A stretch of DNA of 10,028 nt, taken from assembly GCA_002409525.1 (NCBI GenBank), contig DHNM01000047.1, positions 12,908 to 22,935 of the forward strand. The letters run 5' to 3'. The stretch is from Eubacterium sp. UBA5416 (GTDB taxonomy: Bacteria > Bacillota > Clostridia > Lachnospirales > Lachnospiraceae). Within the stretch, counting starts at the first letter, position 1; every line of letters starts with the position of its first letter. This document shows positions 1-7,364 of this stretch, piece by piece. A program made the translations under genes and the position numbers. The notes under the pieces are model-generated. The model made no database searches and was not told where the DNA came from. It saw nothing but the letters and a program-made list of their open reading frames with translations.

Positions 1-17
1 CATTCTCATGTTTTTGC

Positions 18-72
18 GGGTCCCAAAGCCATGCTTTTTCATGCGAGCATGAAACGCAAGGCCTTTTGACCC
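18..72. repeat. long imperfect stem-loop element
   Basis: The sequence folds into an almost continuous hairpin. GGGTC (18-22) pairs with GACCC (68-72), GCC (28-30) with GGC (60-62), TGC (32-34) with GCA (56-58), and TTTCATGC (37-44) pairs perfectly with GCATGAAA (47-54), leaving only GA between. Small internal mismatches separate the blocks. No T-run follows on either side, so it is not a standard intrinsic terminator. It may be the 3' end of an upstream transcript, a small structured RNA, or one copy of a dispersed intergenic repeat. Only the pairing is seen; the role is unknown and the strand cannot be decided. Confidence 0.5.
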
Positions 73-163
73 TGGTATCATACAAATTAAAGGGTTATGC
101 GATTCATGTCTGCATGGAAAAAGTAAAACTTTAGGGAACGAAAACAAAATATTGGACATCTCA

Positions 164-316
164 AAGTATTGAGATAGAGGTCGCGATGTTTATTAACACT
201 GTGGAGTGAAGGGACATGTGGAAGCAGGACTAGGAAACATCGCCGAAATCAGGGTACATCTCTTATGTGATCTGGTTGGGACACGGGTAAAGAACTTGTG
301 GACTGTCTTAGTGTTT
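164..316 (+). promoter_or_regulatory. lysine riboswitch (L box) aptamer
   Basis: The conserved lysine-riboswitch blocks appear in order: GATAGAGGTCGCGA near 174-187, TCGCCGAA at 240-247, GGTTGGG near 274-280 and GGACTGTCTTA at 300-310. The helices can be drawn. P1 is TGAGATAG (170-177) with CTGTCTTA (303-310), extendable outward to about 164/316 with wobble pairs. P2 is GCGATGTTT (183-191) with AAACATCGC (235-243), perfect over 9 bp. P3 is AATCAG (about 247-252) with CTGGTT. P4 is CACG with TGTG (about 282-299). This family binds L-lysine and controls lysine synthesis or uptake genes; here it precedes an amino-acid importer. I found no convincing -35/-10 pair between 73 and 163, so its promoter is not called. 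Confidence 0.92.
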
Positions 317-384
317 AACTAAGTTGCGCTATGTTTACAATAAGGTGATATAGGTGAGCGCTTTGGTTTCCAGGCGCTCTTTTT
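307..384 (+). terminator. riboswitch expression platform: antiterminator and intrinsic terminator
   Basis: The terminator is GAGCGC (356-361) paired with GCGCTC (374-379), with an inner TGG/CCA helix and TTT loop, followed by five T (380-384). The competing fold uses CTTAGT (307-312) with ACTAAG (318-323), which destroys the 3' strand of aptamer helix P1, plus GCGCT (326-330) with AGCGC (357-361), which takes the 5' arm of the terminator. The expected logic is that bound lysine stabilises P1, the terminator forms and transcription stops; without lysine the antiterminator forms and the transporter genes are read. The pairing is seen; the switching is inferred from the family. Confidence 0.85.
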
Positions 385-431
385 GTTCGTATATGCCCAG
401 ACTAAGAAAAGACTACAAGAAGGAGAAAAGT

Positions 432-1997
432 ATGAAGAAGAAAGTTTCAGTCCTGTCGTTGCTTCTGGTCCTGATGGTCAGTATCATGCCGGGGCTAACA
501 ACTATGGCACAGGCCGATGAACCGCAGCAAAAAGAATTTCGGGTGGCAATGGAAGCCGGATATGCCCCGTTTAACTGGACACAGAATACGGACAAACATG
601 GAGCTGTGCCGATCCAGGGGGATAAATCTTATGCCGGAGGTTACGACGTCCAGATTGCAAAGAAGATTGCGGAGAAACTGGGACGTAAACTTGTGATTGT
701 CAAGACCGAGTGGGATGGTCTTCCGCCTGCGCTTGAGTCTGGAAAAGCCGACGCAATTATTGCCGGAATGTCTCCGACAGCGGAGCGAAGAGAACAGATG
801 GACTTTTCCGATGCGTATTATGAGTCAAATCTGGTCATGGTTACCAGGGCAGATACGAAATATGCCAAGGCGGCAAGTCTAAAAGATTTCAAAGGGGCGA
901 AAGTCACGGCTCAGCTTTCCACATTTCACTATTCTGTAATTGATCAGATTCCGAGTGTAAAAAAACAGGAGGCAATGGATAATTTTCCCGCGATGAGGGT
1001 TGCCCTGGAATCCGGCACGATTGATGCTTATGTCAGTGAGAGACCGGAGGGTGTTACTGCCGAGAGTGTTAACTCAAAACTCAAGATGGTGCAGTTCAGA
1101 GATGGCGCGGGCTTTCAGACCAGTCCGGATGATACGGCAGTGGCAATTGGCATGAGAAAAGGAGATCCCGATCTTGCGGCGGTAAATGATATATTGGCTG
1201 GAATTCCGCAGAAAGAGCGTGATCAGATCATGGATGAGGCCACGATGAATCAGCCGGCAGCGGAAGAGAAAGGGAAACAGGAGAATTCATTTGTACGGAT
1301 TCTCAGACAGAATGGAAAGATGTTTCTCAGAGGGACCGGAGTGACGATGTTCCTGGCAATTACCGGAACTGTGGTTGGCAGTATCATCGGTATCTTAGTC
1401 GGCGTTTACCGCACGATACCGGTTTCTGAGAATAAGATAAAGATGGTTTTTCAAAAGCTCTTCGGCTGGATTTTAAACGCATATGTGGAAGTTTTCCGGG
1501 GAACGCCTATGATCGTTCAGGCGGCGATGTTCTACTATGGAACGGCATTGCTGTTTGGGTTTGATCTGAATCGGACGGCGGCGGCATTGTTTATTGTTTC
1601 TATCAATACCGGTGCCTATATGTCAGAGATCGTCCGCGGCGGTATCTTTGCCGTCGATACGGGACAGTTTGAAGCAGCAGAGGCACTGGGCATGACACAC
1701 AGTCAGACGATGCGCAAGGTTGTAATACCGCAGGTTCTGCGCAACATCCTTCCGGCAGCCGGAAATGAATTCGTAATTAATATCAAGGATACTTCCGTGC
1801 TAAGCATTATATCTGTGACAGAGCTGTTTTTCCAGGGAAAATCCGCAGCGGGAACGAACTATATGTTCTTTCAGACCTATACGATTATCTGTGTCATCTA
1901 TTTTATTCTGACATTTACGATTACAAGAATTCTGCGTTACGTAGAGAAAAGACTGGATGGACCTGCGGATTATGTGCCGGTTACTGAGGAAGAATAG
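432..1997 (+). CDS. lysine ABC importer, substrate-binding protein fused to permease
   Basis: A 521-residue protein joins two parts of a polar amino acid ABC importer. Residues 1-27 are a signal or anchor sequence (MKKK, then a hydrophobic run ending AQA). Residues about 35-272 are the extracytoplasmic solute-binding domain, with the TxxR motif (T116, R119) and SGTIDAY (194-200) that usually contact the ligand's carboxylate and amino groups. Residues about 295-507 are a HisM/GlnP-type permease with several membrane helices and the EAA loop near 414-434 (EAAEALGMTH), which docks the ATPase. The start at 432 is chosen because GAAGGAG lies 5-11 nt upstream; the in-frame GTG at 354 is inside the riboswitch terminator. 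The upstream lysine riboswitch makes lysine the best-supported substrate; specificity is not readable from the protein alone. The fusion is continuous, not a frameshift product, and such fusions are known in Firmicutes. Confidence 0.93.
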   Translation: MKKKVSVLSLLLVLMVSIMPGLTTMAQADEPQQKEFRVAMEAGYAPFNWTQNTDKHGAVPIQGDKSYAGGYDVQIAKKIAEKLGRKLVIVKTEWDGLPPALESGKADAIIAGMSPTAERREQMDFSDAYYESNLVMVTRADTKYAKAASLKDFKGAKVTAQLSTFHYSVIDQIPSVKKQEAMDNFPAMRVALESGTIDAYVSERPEGVTAESVNSKLKMVQFRDGAGFQTSPDDTAVAIGMRKGDPDLAAVNDILAGIPQKERDQIMDEATMNQPAAEEKGKQENSFVRILRQNGKMFLRGTGVTMFLAITGTVVGSIIGILVGVYRTIPVSENKIKMVFQKLFGWILNAYVEVFRGTPMIVQAAMFYYGTALLFGFDLNRTAAALFIVSINTGAYMSEIVRGGIFAVDTGQFEAAEALGMTHSQTMRKVVIPQVLRNILPAAGNEFVINIKDTSVLSIISVTELFFQGKSAAGTNYMFFQTYTIICVIYFILTFTITRILRYVEKRLDGPADYVPVTEEE

Positions 1998-2009
1998 AGA
2001 GGAGTTGTT

Positions 2010-2753
2010 ATGTCAGATATTATAAAAGTTGAGCATTTAAAGAAGAGCTTCGGTAAAAATGAAGTATTAAAGGATATTGATCTCTCTGTTGACAAGGGAG
2101 AAGTGGTCACTATTATTGGTTCCTCAGGTTCGGGAAAATCAACCTTGCTTCGGTGCATTAATATGCTGGAAAAACCAAACGGCGGACAGATTTTGTACAA
2201 GGGCGAGAATATTCTGGATCCAAACTATAATCTCCCCAGATACCGTGCACATATGGGTATGGTGTTCCAGCAGTTTAACCTTTTTAATAATATGAATGTC
2301 CTGGAAAATTGCATTGTGGGTCAGGTTACTGTACTGAAAAAATCGCGTCAGGAGGCGAAGGACATAGCCCTTAAGAATCTGAAAAGGGTAGATATGGAGC
2401 GCTATATCGATGCGAAACCATCACAGCTGTCCGGCGGTCAGAAACAACGCGTTGCTATCGGTCGGGCGCTTTCCATGGATCCGGATGTGATGCTGTTTGA
2501 TGAGCCTACATCGGCACTTGACCCGGAAATGGTAGGCGAGGTACTTAAGACGATGAAAAGCCTGGCCGGCACGGGACTTACCATGGTTGTCGTCACACAT
2601 GAGATGGAATTTGCCAGGGATGTTTCCGACCGCGTTATTTTTATGGATGAAGGTGTCATCGCGGAATCAGGTACACCGGAGGATATCCTGGGTCACCCTA
2701 AGTGCGATCGTACGAAAGAATTCCTGCGTCGAATACTTAAGAAAAATGATTGA
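2010..2753 (+). CDS. amino acid (probably lysine) ABC importer ATP-binding protein
   Basis: This 247-residue GlnQ/HisP-type ATPase powers the importer encoded just upstream. Visible motifs are Walker A GSSGSGKST (37-45), Q-loop in VFQQ (85-88), signature LSGGQ (140-144), Walker B VMLFDE (160-165), D-loop SALD (168-171) and the switch histidine H197. The length and the TPEDIL near the end are usual for polar amino acid ATPases. It starts 12 nt after the permease stop, with GAGGAG 5 nt before ATG, so both genes should lie on one mRNA under the lysine riboswitch. The protein should act as a dimer on the cytoplasmic face of two permease copies. The stop codon lies in the first unit of a 13-bp tandem repeat. 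Lysine specificity comes from context only. Confidence 0.95.
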   Translation: MSDIIKVEHLKKSFGKNEVLKDIDLSVDKGEVVTIIGSSGSGKSTLLRCINMLEKPNGGQILYKGENILDPNYNLPRYRAHMGMVFQQFNLFNNMNVLENCIVGQVTVLKKSRQEAKDIALKNLKRVDMERYIDAKPSQLSGGQKQRVAIGRALSMDPDVMLFDEPTSALDPEMVGEVLKTMKSLAGTGLTMVVVTHEMEFARDVSDRVIFMDEGVIAESGTPEDILGHPKCDRTKEFLRRILKKND

Positions 2754-2768
2754 AGAAAATGATTGAAG
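2743..2768 (+). repeat. 13-bp tandem duplication at the ATPase gene end
   Basis: AAAATGATTGAAG occurs twice head to tail (2743-2755 and 2756-2768), and a third copy begins with AAAA (2769-2772). The first unit contains the last codons and TGA stop of the ATPase gene. It looks like a small slippage duplication between the stop codon and the terminator; no function is proposed. Confidence 0.85.
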
Positions 2769-2800
2769 AAAAGGTCCGGATTATAATTCCGGGCCTTTTC
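2768..2800. terminator. shared bidirectional terminator between convergent genes
   Basis: GAAAAGGTCCGG (2768-2779) pairs with CCGGGCCTTTTC (2789-2800) around a 9-nt loop. On the + strand all 12 pairs hold with one U-G wobble, and the hairpin ends in TTTTCT, so it should terminate the transporter mRNA. On the - strand the same position becomes a C-A mismatch, but a TTTTCTT tract follows, so it can also end the mobA mRNA. The mobA stop codon (2781-2783) falls in the loop, and the preceding codons form one arm. Confidence 0.82.
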
Positions 2801-3377
2801 TCAATTCTTCGTATTCCTGTATCGTGTTTATATTTTTAAGCAGGTTCCCGGAAAAACCGAGATCTCCGATATCGATATATCTGGTTTTTACGCGATCAAA
2901 CAGCGGGCGGATTTTATGAATACCCTGCCTGCGCATGGCTTCAAGGGCAGGCAGAACACGTTTTTTATAGATTCCACACAGTGGATGGATATAATCCCGG
3001 TCACATATAATCAGACAGTCATCTTTATCGGTAAGGGCTGCCTTCATCGCAAGAAGCAGGGAACTCTCCATCAGTGGCATGTCAGCTGCGAGAATGAAAC
3101 ATACCGGATTCTTCACATGAAGGAGCAGCTGATAGATGCCCTCCACCGGTCCGTATTTCTGCTTTTCATCCTCGACAAGAGGGCAGGGCATATCTTTATA
3201 TTTGTCCGCATCATCCACAGAGATCCACACGTCCGTACAGATATCCAGAACACGGATGGTATGCTTTAAAAAGGTCTCATCACCAACCGGCAGATATGCT
3301 TTATTGGTTCCCATACGGGAGCTTTTTCCACCGGCGAGAATTCCTCCGCTCAATTCAATAACATCAGTGGGTTTCAC
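2781..3377 (-). CDS. mobA: molybdenum cofactor guanylyltransferase MobA
   Basis: A 198-residue MobA-type nucleotidyltransferase. It transfers GMP from GTP to molybdopterin to give the guanine dinucleotide form that formate dehydrogenases need. The N-terminal nucleotide-binding signature is GGILAGGKSSRMGTNKA (about residues 11-27), and the metal-binding DMPL lies near residue 100. Length is normal for the family (about 190-200). The start is GTG at 3377-3375: GAGGAG lies 5 nt upstream and an in-frame TGA lies just before it, so no longer start exists. It is the last gene of the formate dehydrogenase operon, 35 nt after moeA. No MobB is seen. Its final codons form one arm of the shared terminator. 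Confidence 0.92.
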   Translation of the reverse strand: MKPTDVIELSGGILAGGKSSRMGTNKAYLPVGDETFLKHTIRVLDICTDVWISVDDADKYKDMPCPLVEDEKQKYGPVEGIYQLLLHVKNPVCFILAADMPLMESSLLLAMKAALTDKDDCLIICDRDYIHPLCGIYKKRVLPALEAMRRQGIHKIRPLFDRVKTRYIDIGDLGFSGNLLKNINTIQEYEELRKGPEL

Positions 3378-3412
3378 AGCATCTCCTCAACAAATTTTTC
3401 AACAGGTTCTCC

Positions 3413-4639
3413 TCAGCTAAACCGATATGCCTTGATTTGAGTGCCCCTCTCAAGGGGTGGACTTCCGGCTTCGATTTCACCTATGATTTCACAGTTCTGC
3501 ATGGGTGTCAGCATTCCGTTCCCCTGCTTTTTTGTATAGCCAAGCCATGCTTCACCGTCCTGAATTTTTAGAACTCCGGGCAGCATCCTGCAGGTGCGGC
3601 TTTTCTTTGGAAATGCCTCAGTAAGTTTCACCAGAATCTCCCCGGTGTGATAATTTTGATATCCGGACATTTTCCGGATCAGAGGCTGTCCGAAGAGGAA
3701 CAGACAGATCAGCGCAGCTGTGGGGTTCCCCGACAGTGCGAGAATCACCTTTTCCTGATACACAGCGGCAATTACAGCCATTCCGGGCTTGAAATTAGTT
3801 TTCCAGAACAGGATATCAGCGCCGATTAGGTTAAGTGCTTCTTTGAGAAGATCATAGTCCCCGACGGAGACACCTCCGGTAGTGATAAGAAGATCACTGT
3901 CTGAAAGCGCATCCTTTATTTTGTTGGAAATTTTCTCTGCATCATCACGCTCGATTCCGAGCATTTTCGCTTTCACGTTCCATTCCTTCAGGTAGGAATA
4001 GATTGCATAGCTGCTGCTGTTGCGGATCTTTCCCGGGGAAATTTTTTCGTCGACCGCTACCAGTTCATCTCCGGTACTGAGTACGGATACTGCCGGCTTT
4101 TTATAGACAGAAATTATACTGCGTCCAAGACCGGCGAGAATACCAACCAGAGCCGGAGTGAGCTTTTCACCTTTCTTTAGCAGCAGATCTCCTTTTTCAA
4201 TATCCTCTCCGACAGGGACGATATTGCTGTTTGTCTTTACCGGTGAGAAAATATCGACATATTCTTTTGTAAATGAAGTGTCTTCGAACTTTATAATGGC
4301 ATCCAGTCCGTCGGGAACAGGAGCACCGGTCATGATTTTGACTGCTTCTCCCTCATTTACCGGCCTTACTGCGGTACTCCCCGCCGGTATTTCCTCAGTA
4401 ATGGAAAGATGTACCGGAGCTTCTTTTGAAGCCCCGGCTGTGTCCTGTGCATGAATTGCGTAACCGTCGTATGGAGAACGGCGAAAGGGAGGAACATTAT
4501 CATCTGACACGATATCAGAGGCGAGAATCCGTCCGTCTGCCTCTTCAAGGGTTATCTCTTCTGTCCCGGCAGAAGCTGCCTTTGGCAAAAGCAGTTTTAA
4601 TCCTTCCATTAAGGATACCTGTTCGGGGTATGCACTCAT
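3413..4639 (-). CDS. moeA: molybdopterin molybdenumtransferase MoeA
   Basis: This 408-residue MoeA inserts molybdate (or tungstate) into adenylylated molybdopterin, the step before GMP addition by MobA. Motifs from the N-terminus are PFRRSPYDGYAI (51-62), in which DGYA is the usual family core, IMTGAPVPDGLDAI (102-115), VLSTGDELV (186-194) opening the MoaB/Mog-like domain, ITTGGVSVGDYD (252-263) and LALSGNPTAA (300-309). A C-terminal beta domain follows (about 330-408). An upstream ATG at 4654 is open, but that ATG is the start of the ribosome binding site itself; ATG at 4639 has GGAGG at 8-nt spacing. The gene lies 17 nt after the fdhA stop and before mobA, so it probably serves that enzyme's cofactor. 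The fold is shared with CinA and gephyrin, but length and context favour MoeA. Confidence 0.94.
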   Translation of the reverse strand: MSAYPEQVSLMEGLKLLLPKAASAGTEEITLEEADGRILASDIVSDDNVPPFRRSPYDGYAIHAQDTAGASKEAPVHLSITEEIPAGSTAVRPVNEGEAVKIMTGAPVPDGLDAIIKFEDTSFTKEYVDIFSPVKTNSNIVPVGEDIEKGDLLLKKGEKLTPALVGILAGLGRSIISVYKKPAVSVLSTGDELVAVDEKISPGKIRNSSSYAIYSYLKEWNVKAKMLGIERDDAEKISNKIKDALSDSDLLITTGGVSVGDYDLLKEALNLIGADILFWKTNFKPGMAVIAAVYQEKVILALSGNPTAALICLFLFGQPLIRKMSGYQNYHTGEILVKLTEAFPKKSRTCRMLPGVLKIQDGEAWLGYTKKQGNGMLTPMQNCEIIGEIEAGSPPLERGTQIKAYRFS

Positions 4640-4647
4640 CTTTAATT

Positions 4648-4652
4648 CCTCC
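4648..4652 (-). promoter_or_regulatory. ribosome binding site that fixes the moeA start
   Basis: GGAGG on the - strand lies 8 nt before ATG at 4639. The competing ATG at 4654-4652 overlaps it (ATGGAGG), sits 2 nt after the fdhA stop, and has no Shine-Dalgarno sequence of its own (GGGCCTGACT precedes it). The five-residue extension MEELK is therefore probably not translated. Confidence 0.8.
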
Positions 4653-4656
4653 ATAG

Positions 4657-7353
4657 TCAGGCCCGTTCAATATTGATGGCACAGACTTTATATTCAGGTA
4701 TTTTTGCGTATTTATCGACAACCGGGTTTGTCAGCCAGTTACAGTTTCCGTCCGGAAAATGGAAGGGCATCCAGCTTTCACCCTGAGATACTTTTCTGCC
4801 TACCCTTGCGGTTGATTCAATTTGTCCCCTTCGGGAAGCCAGCTTAACTTTGTCCCCATTCTTGATTCCAAGTGCGTCTGCATCTTTATAATTCATCTCA
4901 ATAAATGATTTTCCCTCAATTTCATTGAGGCCAGGTGTTTTCCCGGTCATCGCGCGTGTTGTGTATTGATATAGGATACGTCCGGTCATCAGTATAATCG
5001 GATAGTCCTCGTCCGGAAGCTCCGCTGAGGGAACAAATTTCGCCGGATAAAACCGGCCCAGTCCTCTTGAGAATTTCCCTACATGAAGGATTGGCGTTCC
5101 GGGGTGGTTCTTCGTCGGACATGGCCACTGGAGGGATTCTCCGGCATCCAGACGTGCATGACTGATTCCTCCAAAGCTCGGAGTTACAGATGCAATCTCA
5201 TCCATGACCTCAGAAGCCGTCAGCTTTGGCTGCGGATAACCCATCCGGTTCATGAGATCAATAAAGATATCGAGGTCAGGTCTTGCCTCGCCCGGTGATT
5301 CCACTGCTTTTCTGACTCTGCACTGACGCCGTTCTGTATTGCTGAAGGTTCCCTCTTTTTCAGCGTAGCTTGCCCCTGGAAGGATGACATCTGCGTATTT
5401 AGCGGTTTCCGTCATGAACAGTTCGTTGATGACTACAAATTCAAGAGAGTCTAAGGCTTTGATAATATGAGCAATATCCGGGTCGGTCACCATCGGGTCT
5501 TCGCCGAAGATATACAGACCCTTCACATCTCCCTTGATTGCTGCCGGCCATACCTCGGTCGCGGTAAGACCGGGTTTTTTGTTCAGTGTCGTTCCCCAGG
5601 CTTTCTCGAATTTTTCGACGACATCCGGGTTTTTGACTTTCTGATATCCGGGAAAATCTCCCGGAAGAGCACCCATGTCGCATCCGCCCTGAACATTGTT
5701 CTGTCCACGGAGCGGGTTGACACCACATCCTTCTCTGCCAAGTTTGCCGACTAGCAAGGCCATGTTGGACATGGACATAACACCTTCGGTTCCCGTTGAA
5801 TGTTCGGTAACACCCAGACAGTAAATAATCGGAGCCTTATCAGCTTTGGCATACATAATTGCAGCTTTTCGCAGATCATCCGGATCGATATGGCAGATTT
5901 CTCCTACCTTTTCCGGGGTATAATCTTTTACGATTTCCCTTATTTCTTCATAGCCTTCTGTCCGCTCTTTGATAAACTTCATGTCCTGAAGTCCTTCCTC
6001 TATGATGACATGCATCATACCATTTGCGAACGCAACATTTGTGCCGGGACGTAATTTCAAGTGAACATCTGCATTTTTTGCGAGACCAATGTCACGGGGA
6101 TCCACGACGATCAGTTTGCAGCCGCGCATCACTGCCTGGCGGATCTGCATTCCAATGACGGGATGAGCCTCTTCGGGATTCGATCCGACAAGCATGATCA
6201 GATCTGGTTTGGCGGTGATATCCTCGATGGGGTTGGTCATGGCGCCTGAGCCGAGTGTCATTGCAAGTCCGGACACGGAGGCCGAGTGGCAGACGCGGGC
6301 ACAGTTGTCGACATTGTTGGTACCAAAGCAGCAGCGGACCAGTTTCTGCATCATATAGATATCTTCGTTCGGAGAACGGGAACAGGCAAATCCGGCGAGT
6401 GAGTCCGGGCCGTGTTTTTTCCTGATCTCCATGAATTTTGATGCGACCAGATTAAGTGCCTCATCCCAGGATGCACGTTCAAACTCTCCGGTTTCGTGAT
6501 TCTTGATCAGCGGATATTTCAGGCGTTCCGGCGACTGAACGAAATCAAACGATCCGGATCTGCCCTTTACGCACAGAAGCCCTTTATTGGAAGGACCGTC
6601 TGCGGCCTCTGTGTCGACGATTTTGCCGTCTTTGACCAGAAGATAATACTGGCATCCGGTTGCACAGTGCGGGCAGGTTGTGAGAACCTTTTTGTCAATC
6701 TGCCAGGGCCGATAATTCTTCTGGCGTTTCATTGTGAGGGCGCCCGTCGGACAGGCAGCCACACAGTTTCCGCAGGATTCGCAGGAACTGTTCCTCCAGT
6801 CAACACTGAAAGGAGTAGAGATTACAGAGTGGAAACCGCGCTCTGTCGTATCGATAGCGCCTCTTCCCACAATCTGATTACAAGTGTTTACACAGCGGTG
6901 GCACAGAATACAGAGGTTCGGGTTGTATGTGAAAAAAGGGTTGGAATCGTCGATCGGGAGTTCGGTCATCTCTCCTTCATAACTTGTTTTCTCCACCCCG
7001 TATTCATAACAATAATCCTGTAGTTTACAGCTTCCGTTTGCCGCACAGGAGAAGCAGTCTGTCTTATGATTTGAGAGCAGTAAGTCCAGAGTTCCTCTTC
7101 TGGATGCGATGACCTGATCACTTTTGGTCGAAATGACACTGCCTTCTGAGACTTGTGCGGAACAGGCGGTATCCATCTTTTTCCGGCCCCGGCTTTCGAC
7201 CTCTACCATACACATGCGGCAGGAGCCGTCCGGCATCAGGCCCTTTATATAACATAAAGTGGGGATTTTGATGCCTGCTTTATCAGCGGCGTCCAGAATC
7301 GAGGTGCCCTCCGGTACTTCTACGGGAATTCCATCAATGGTTGCGTGAATCAT
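4657..7353 (-). CDS. fdhA: NAD-linked formate dehydrogenase catalytic subunit, cysteine type
   Basis: An 898-residue cytosolic catalytic subunit for reversible formate/CO2 conversion. The N-terminal third resembles NuoG/HydA: a [2Fe-2S] domain (C34, C45, C48, C64), a His-Cys3 [4Fe-4S] site (H96, C100, C103, C109) and a two-cluster ferredoxin domain (C148, C151, C154, C158; C191, C194, C197, C201). The molybdopterin oxidoreductase domain follows, with its own [4Fe-4S] site (C227, C230, C234, C261). The active site reads RVCHSASVSG from R353, with C355 and H356; C355 (codon TGC at 6291-6289) replaces the selenocysteine of E. coli FdhF. Later motifs are GCGVNPLRGQNNVQGGCDMG (542-561) and a C-terminal dinucleotide-binding domain (about 780-890). 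There is no twin-arginine signal. AGGAGG lies 7 nt before ATG, overlapping the nuoF-like stop. Mo versus W cannot be told. Confidence 0.93.
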   Translation of the reverse strand: MIHATIDGIPVEVPEGTSILDAADKAGIKIPTLCYIKGLMPDGSCRMCMVEVESRGRKKMDTACSAQVSEGSVISTKSDQVIASRRGTLDLLLSNHKTDCFSCAANGSCKLQDYCYEYGVEKTSYEGEMTELPIDDSNPFFTYNPNLCILCHRCVNTCNQIVGRGAIDTTERGFHSVISTPFSVDWRNSSCESCGNCVAACPTGALTMKRQKNYRPWQIDKKVLTTCPHCATGCQYYLLVKDGKIVDTEAADGPSNKGLLCVKGRSGSFDFVQSPERLKYPLIKNHETGEFERASWDEALNLVASKFMEIRKKHGPDSLAGFACSRSPNEDIYMMQKLVRCCFGTNNVDNCARVCHSASVSGLAMTLGSGAMTNPIEDITAKPDLIMLVGSNPEEAHPVIGMQIRQAVMRGCKLIVVDPRDIGLAKNADVHLKLRPGTNVAFANGMMHVIIEEGLQDMKFIKERTEGYEEIREIVKDYTPEKVGEICHIDPDDLRKAAIMYAKADKAPIIYCLGVTEHSTGTEGVMSMSNMALLVGKLGREGCGVNPLRGQNNVQGGCDMGALPGDFPGYQKVKNPDVVEKFEKAWGTTLNKKPGLTATEVWPAAIKGDVKGLYIFGEDPMVTDPDIAHIIKALDSLEFVVINELFMTETAKYADVILPGASYAEKEGTFSNTERRQCRVRKAVESPGEARPDLDIFIDLMNRMGYPQPKLTASEVMDEIASVTPSFGGISHARLDAGESLQWPCPTKNHPGTPILHVGKFSRGLGRFYPAKFVPSAELPDEDYPIILMTGRILYQYTTRAMTGKTPGLNEIEGKSFIEMNYKDADALGIKNGDKVKLASRRGQIESTARVGRKVSQGESWMPFHFPDGNCNWLTNPVVDKYAKIPEYKVCAINIERA

Positions 7354-7364
7354 ATTTTCTCCTC

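Noticed and set aside
354..431. 26-residue N-terminal extension of the transporter fusion starting at GTG 354
   Set aside because: It lies inside the riboswitch terminator hairpin and T-run; the ATG at 432 has GAAGGAG at good spacing and begins a normal signal sequence.
432..1997. Two transporter genes joined by a sequencing frameshift
   Set aside because: The reading frame is continuous through a normal linker (about residues 272-294), and this fusion type is known.
4640..4654. moeA start at ATG 4654
   Set aside because: The codons are the Shine-Dalgarno region of the ATG at 4639; no ribosome site precedes 4654.
6496..7023. 175-residue open frame on the + strand
   Set aside because: It is wholly antisense to fdhA codons, where all ferredoxin cysteine motifs are intact on the - strand; no family motif or ribosome site supports it.
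4657..7353. Catalytic subunit as nitrate reductase or NuoG
   Set aside because: The RVCHSAS active site, the 898-residue length and the cluster pattern fit NAD-linked formate dehydrogenase; NuoG lacks this active-site motif.
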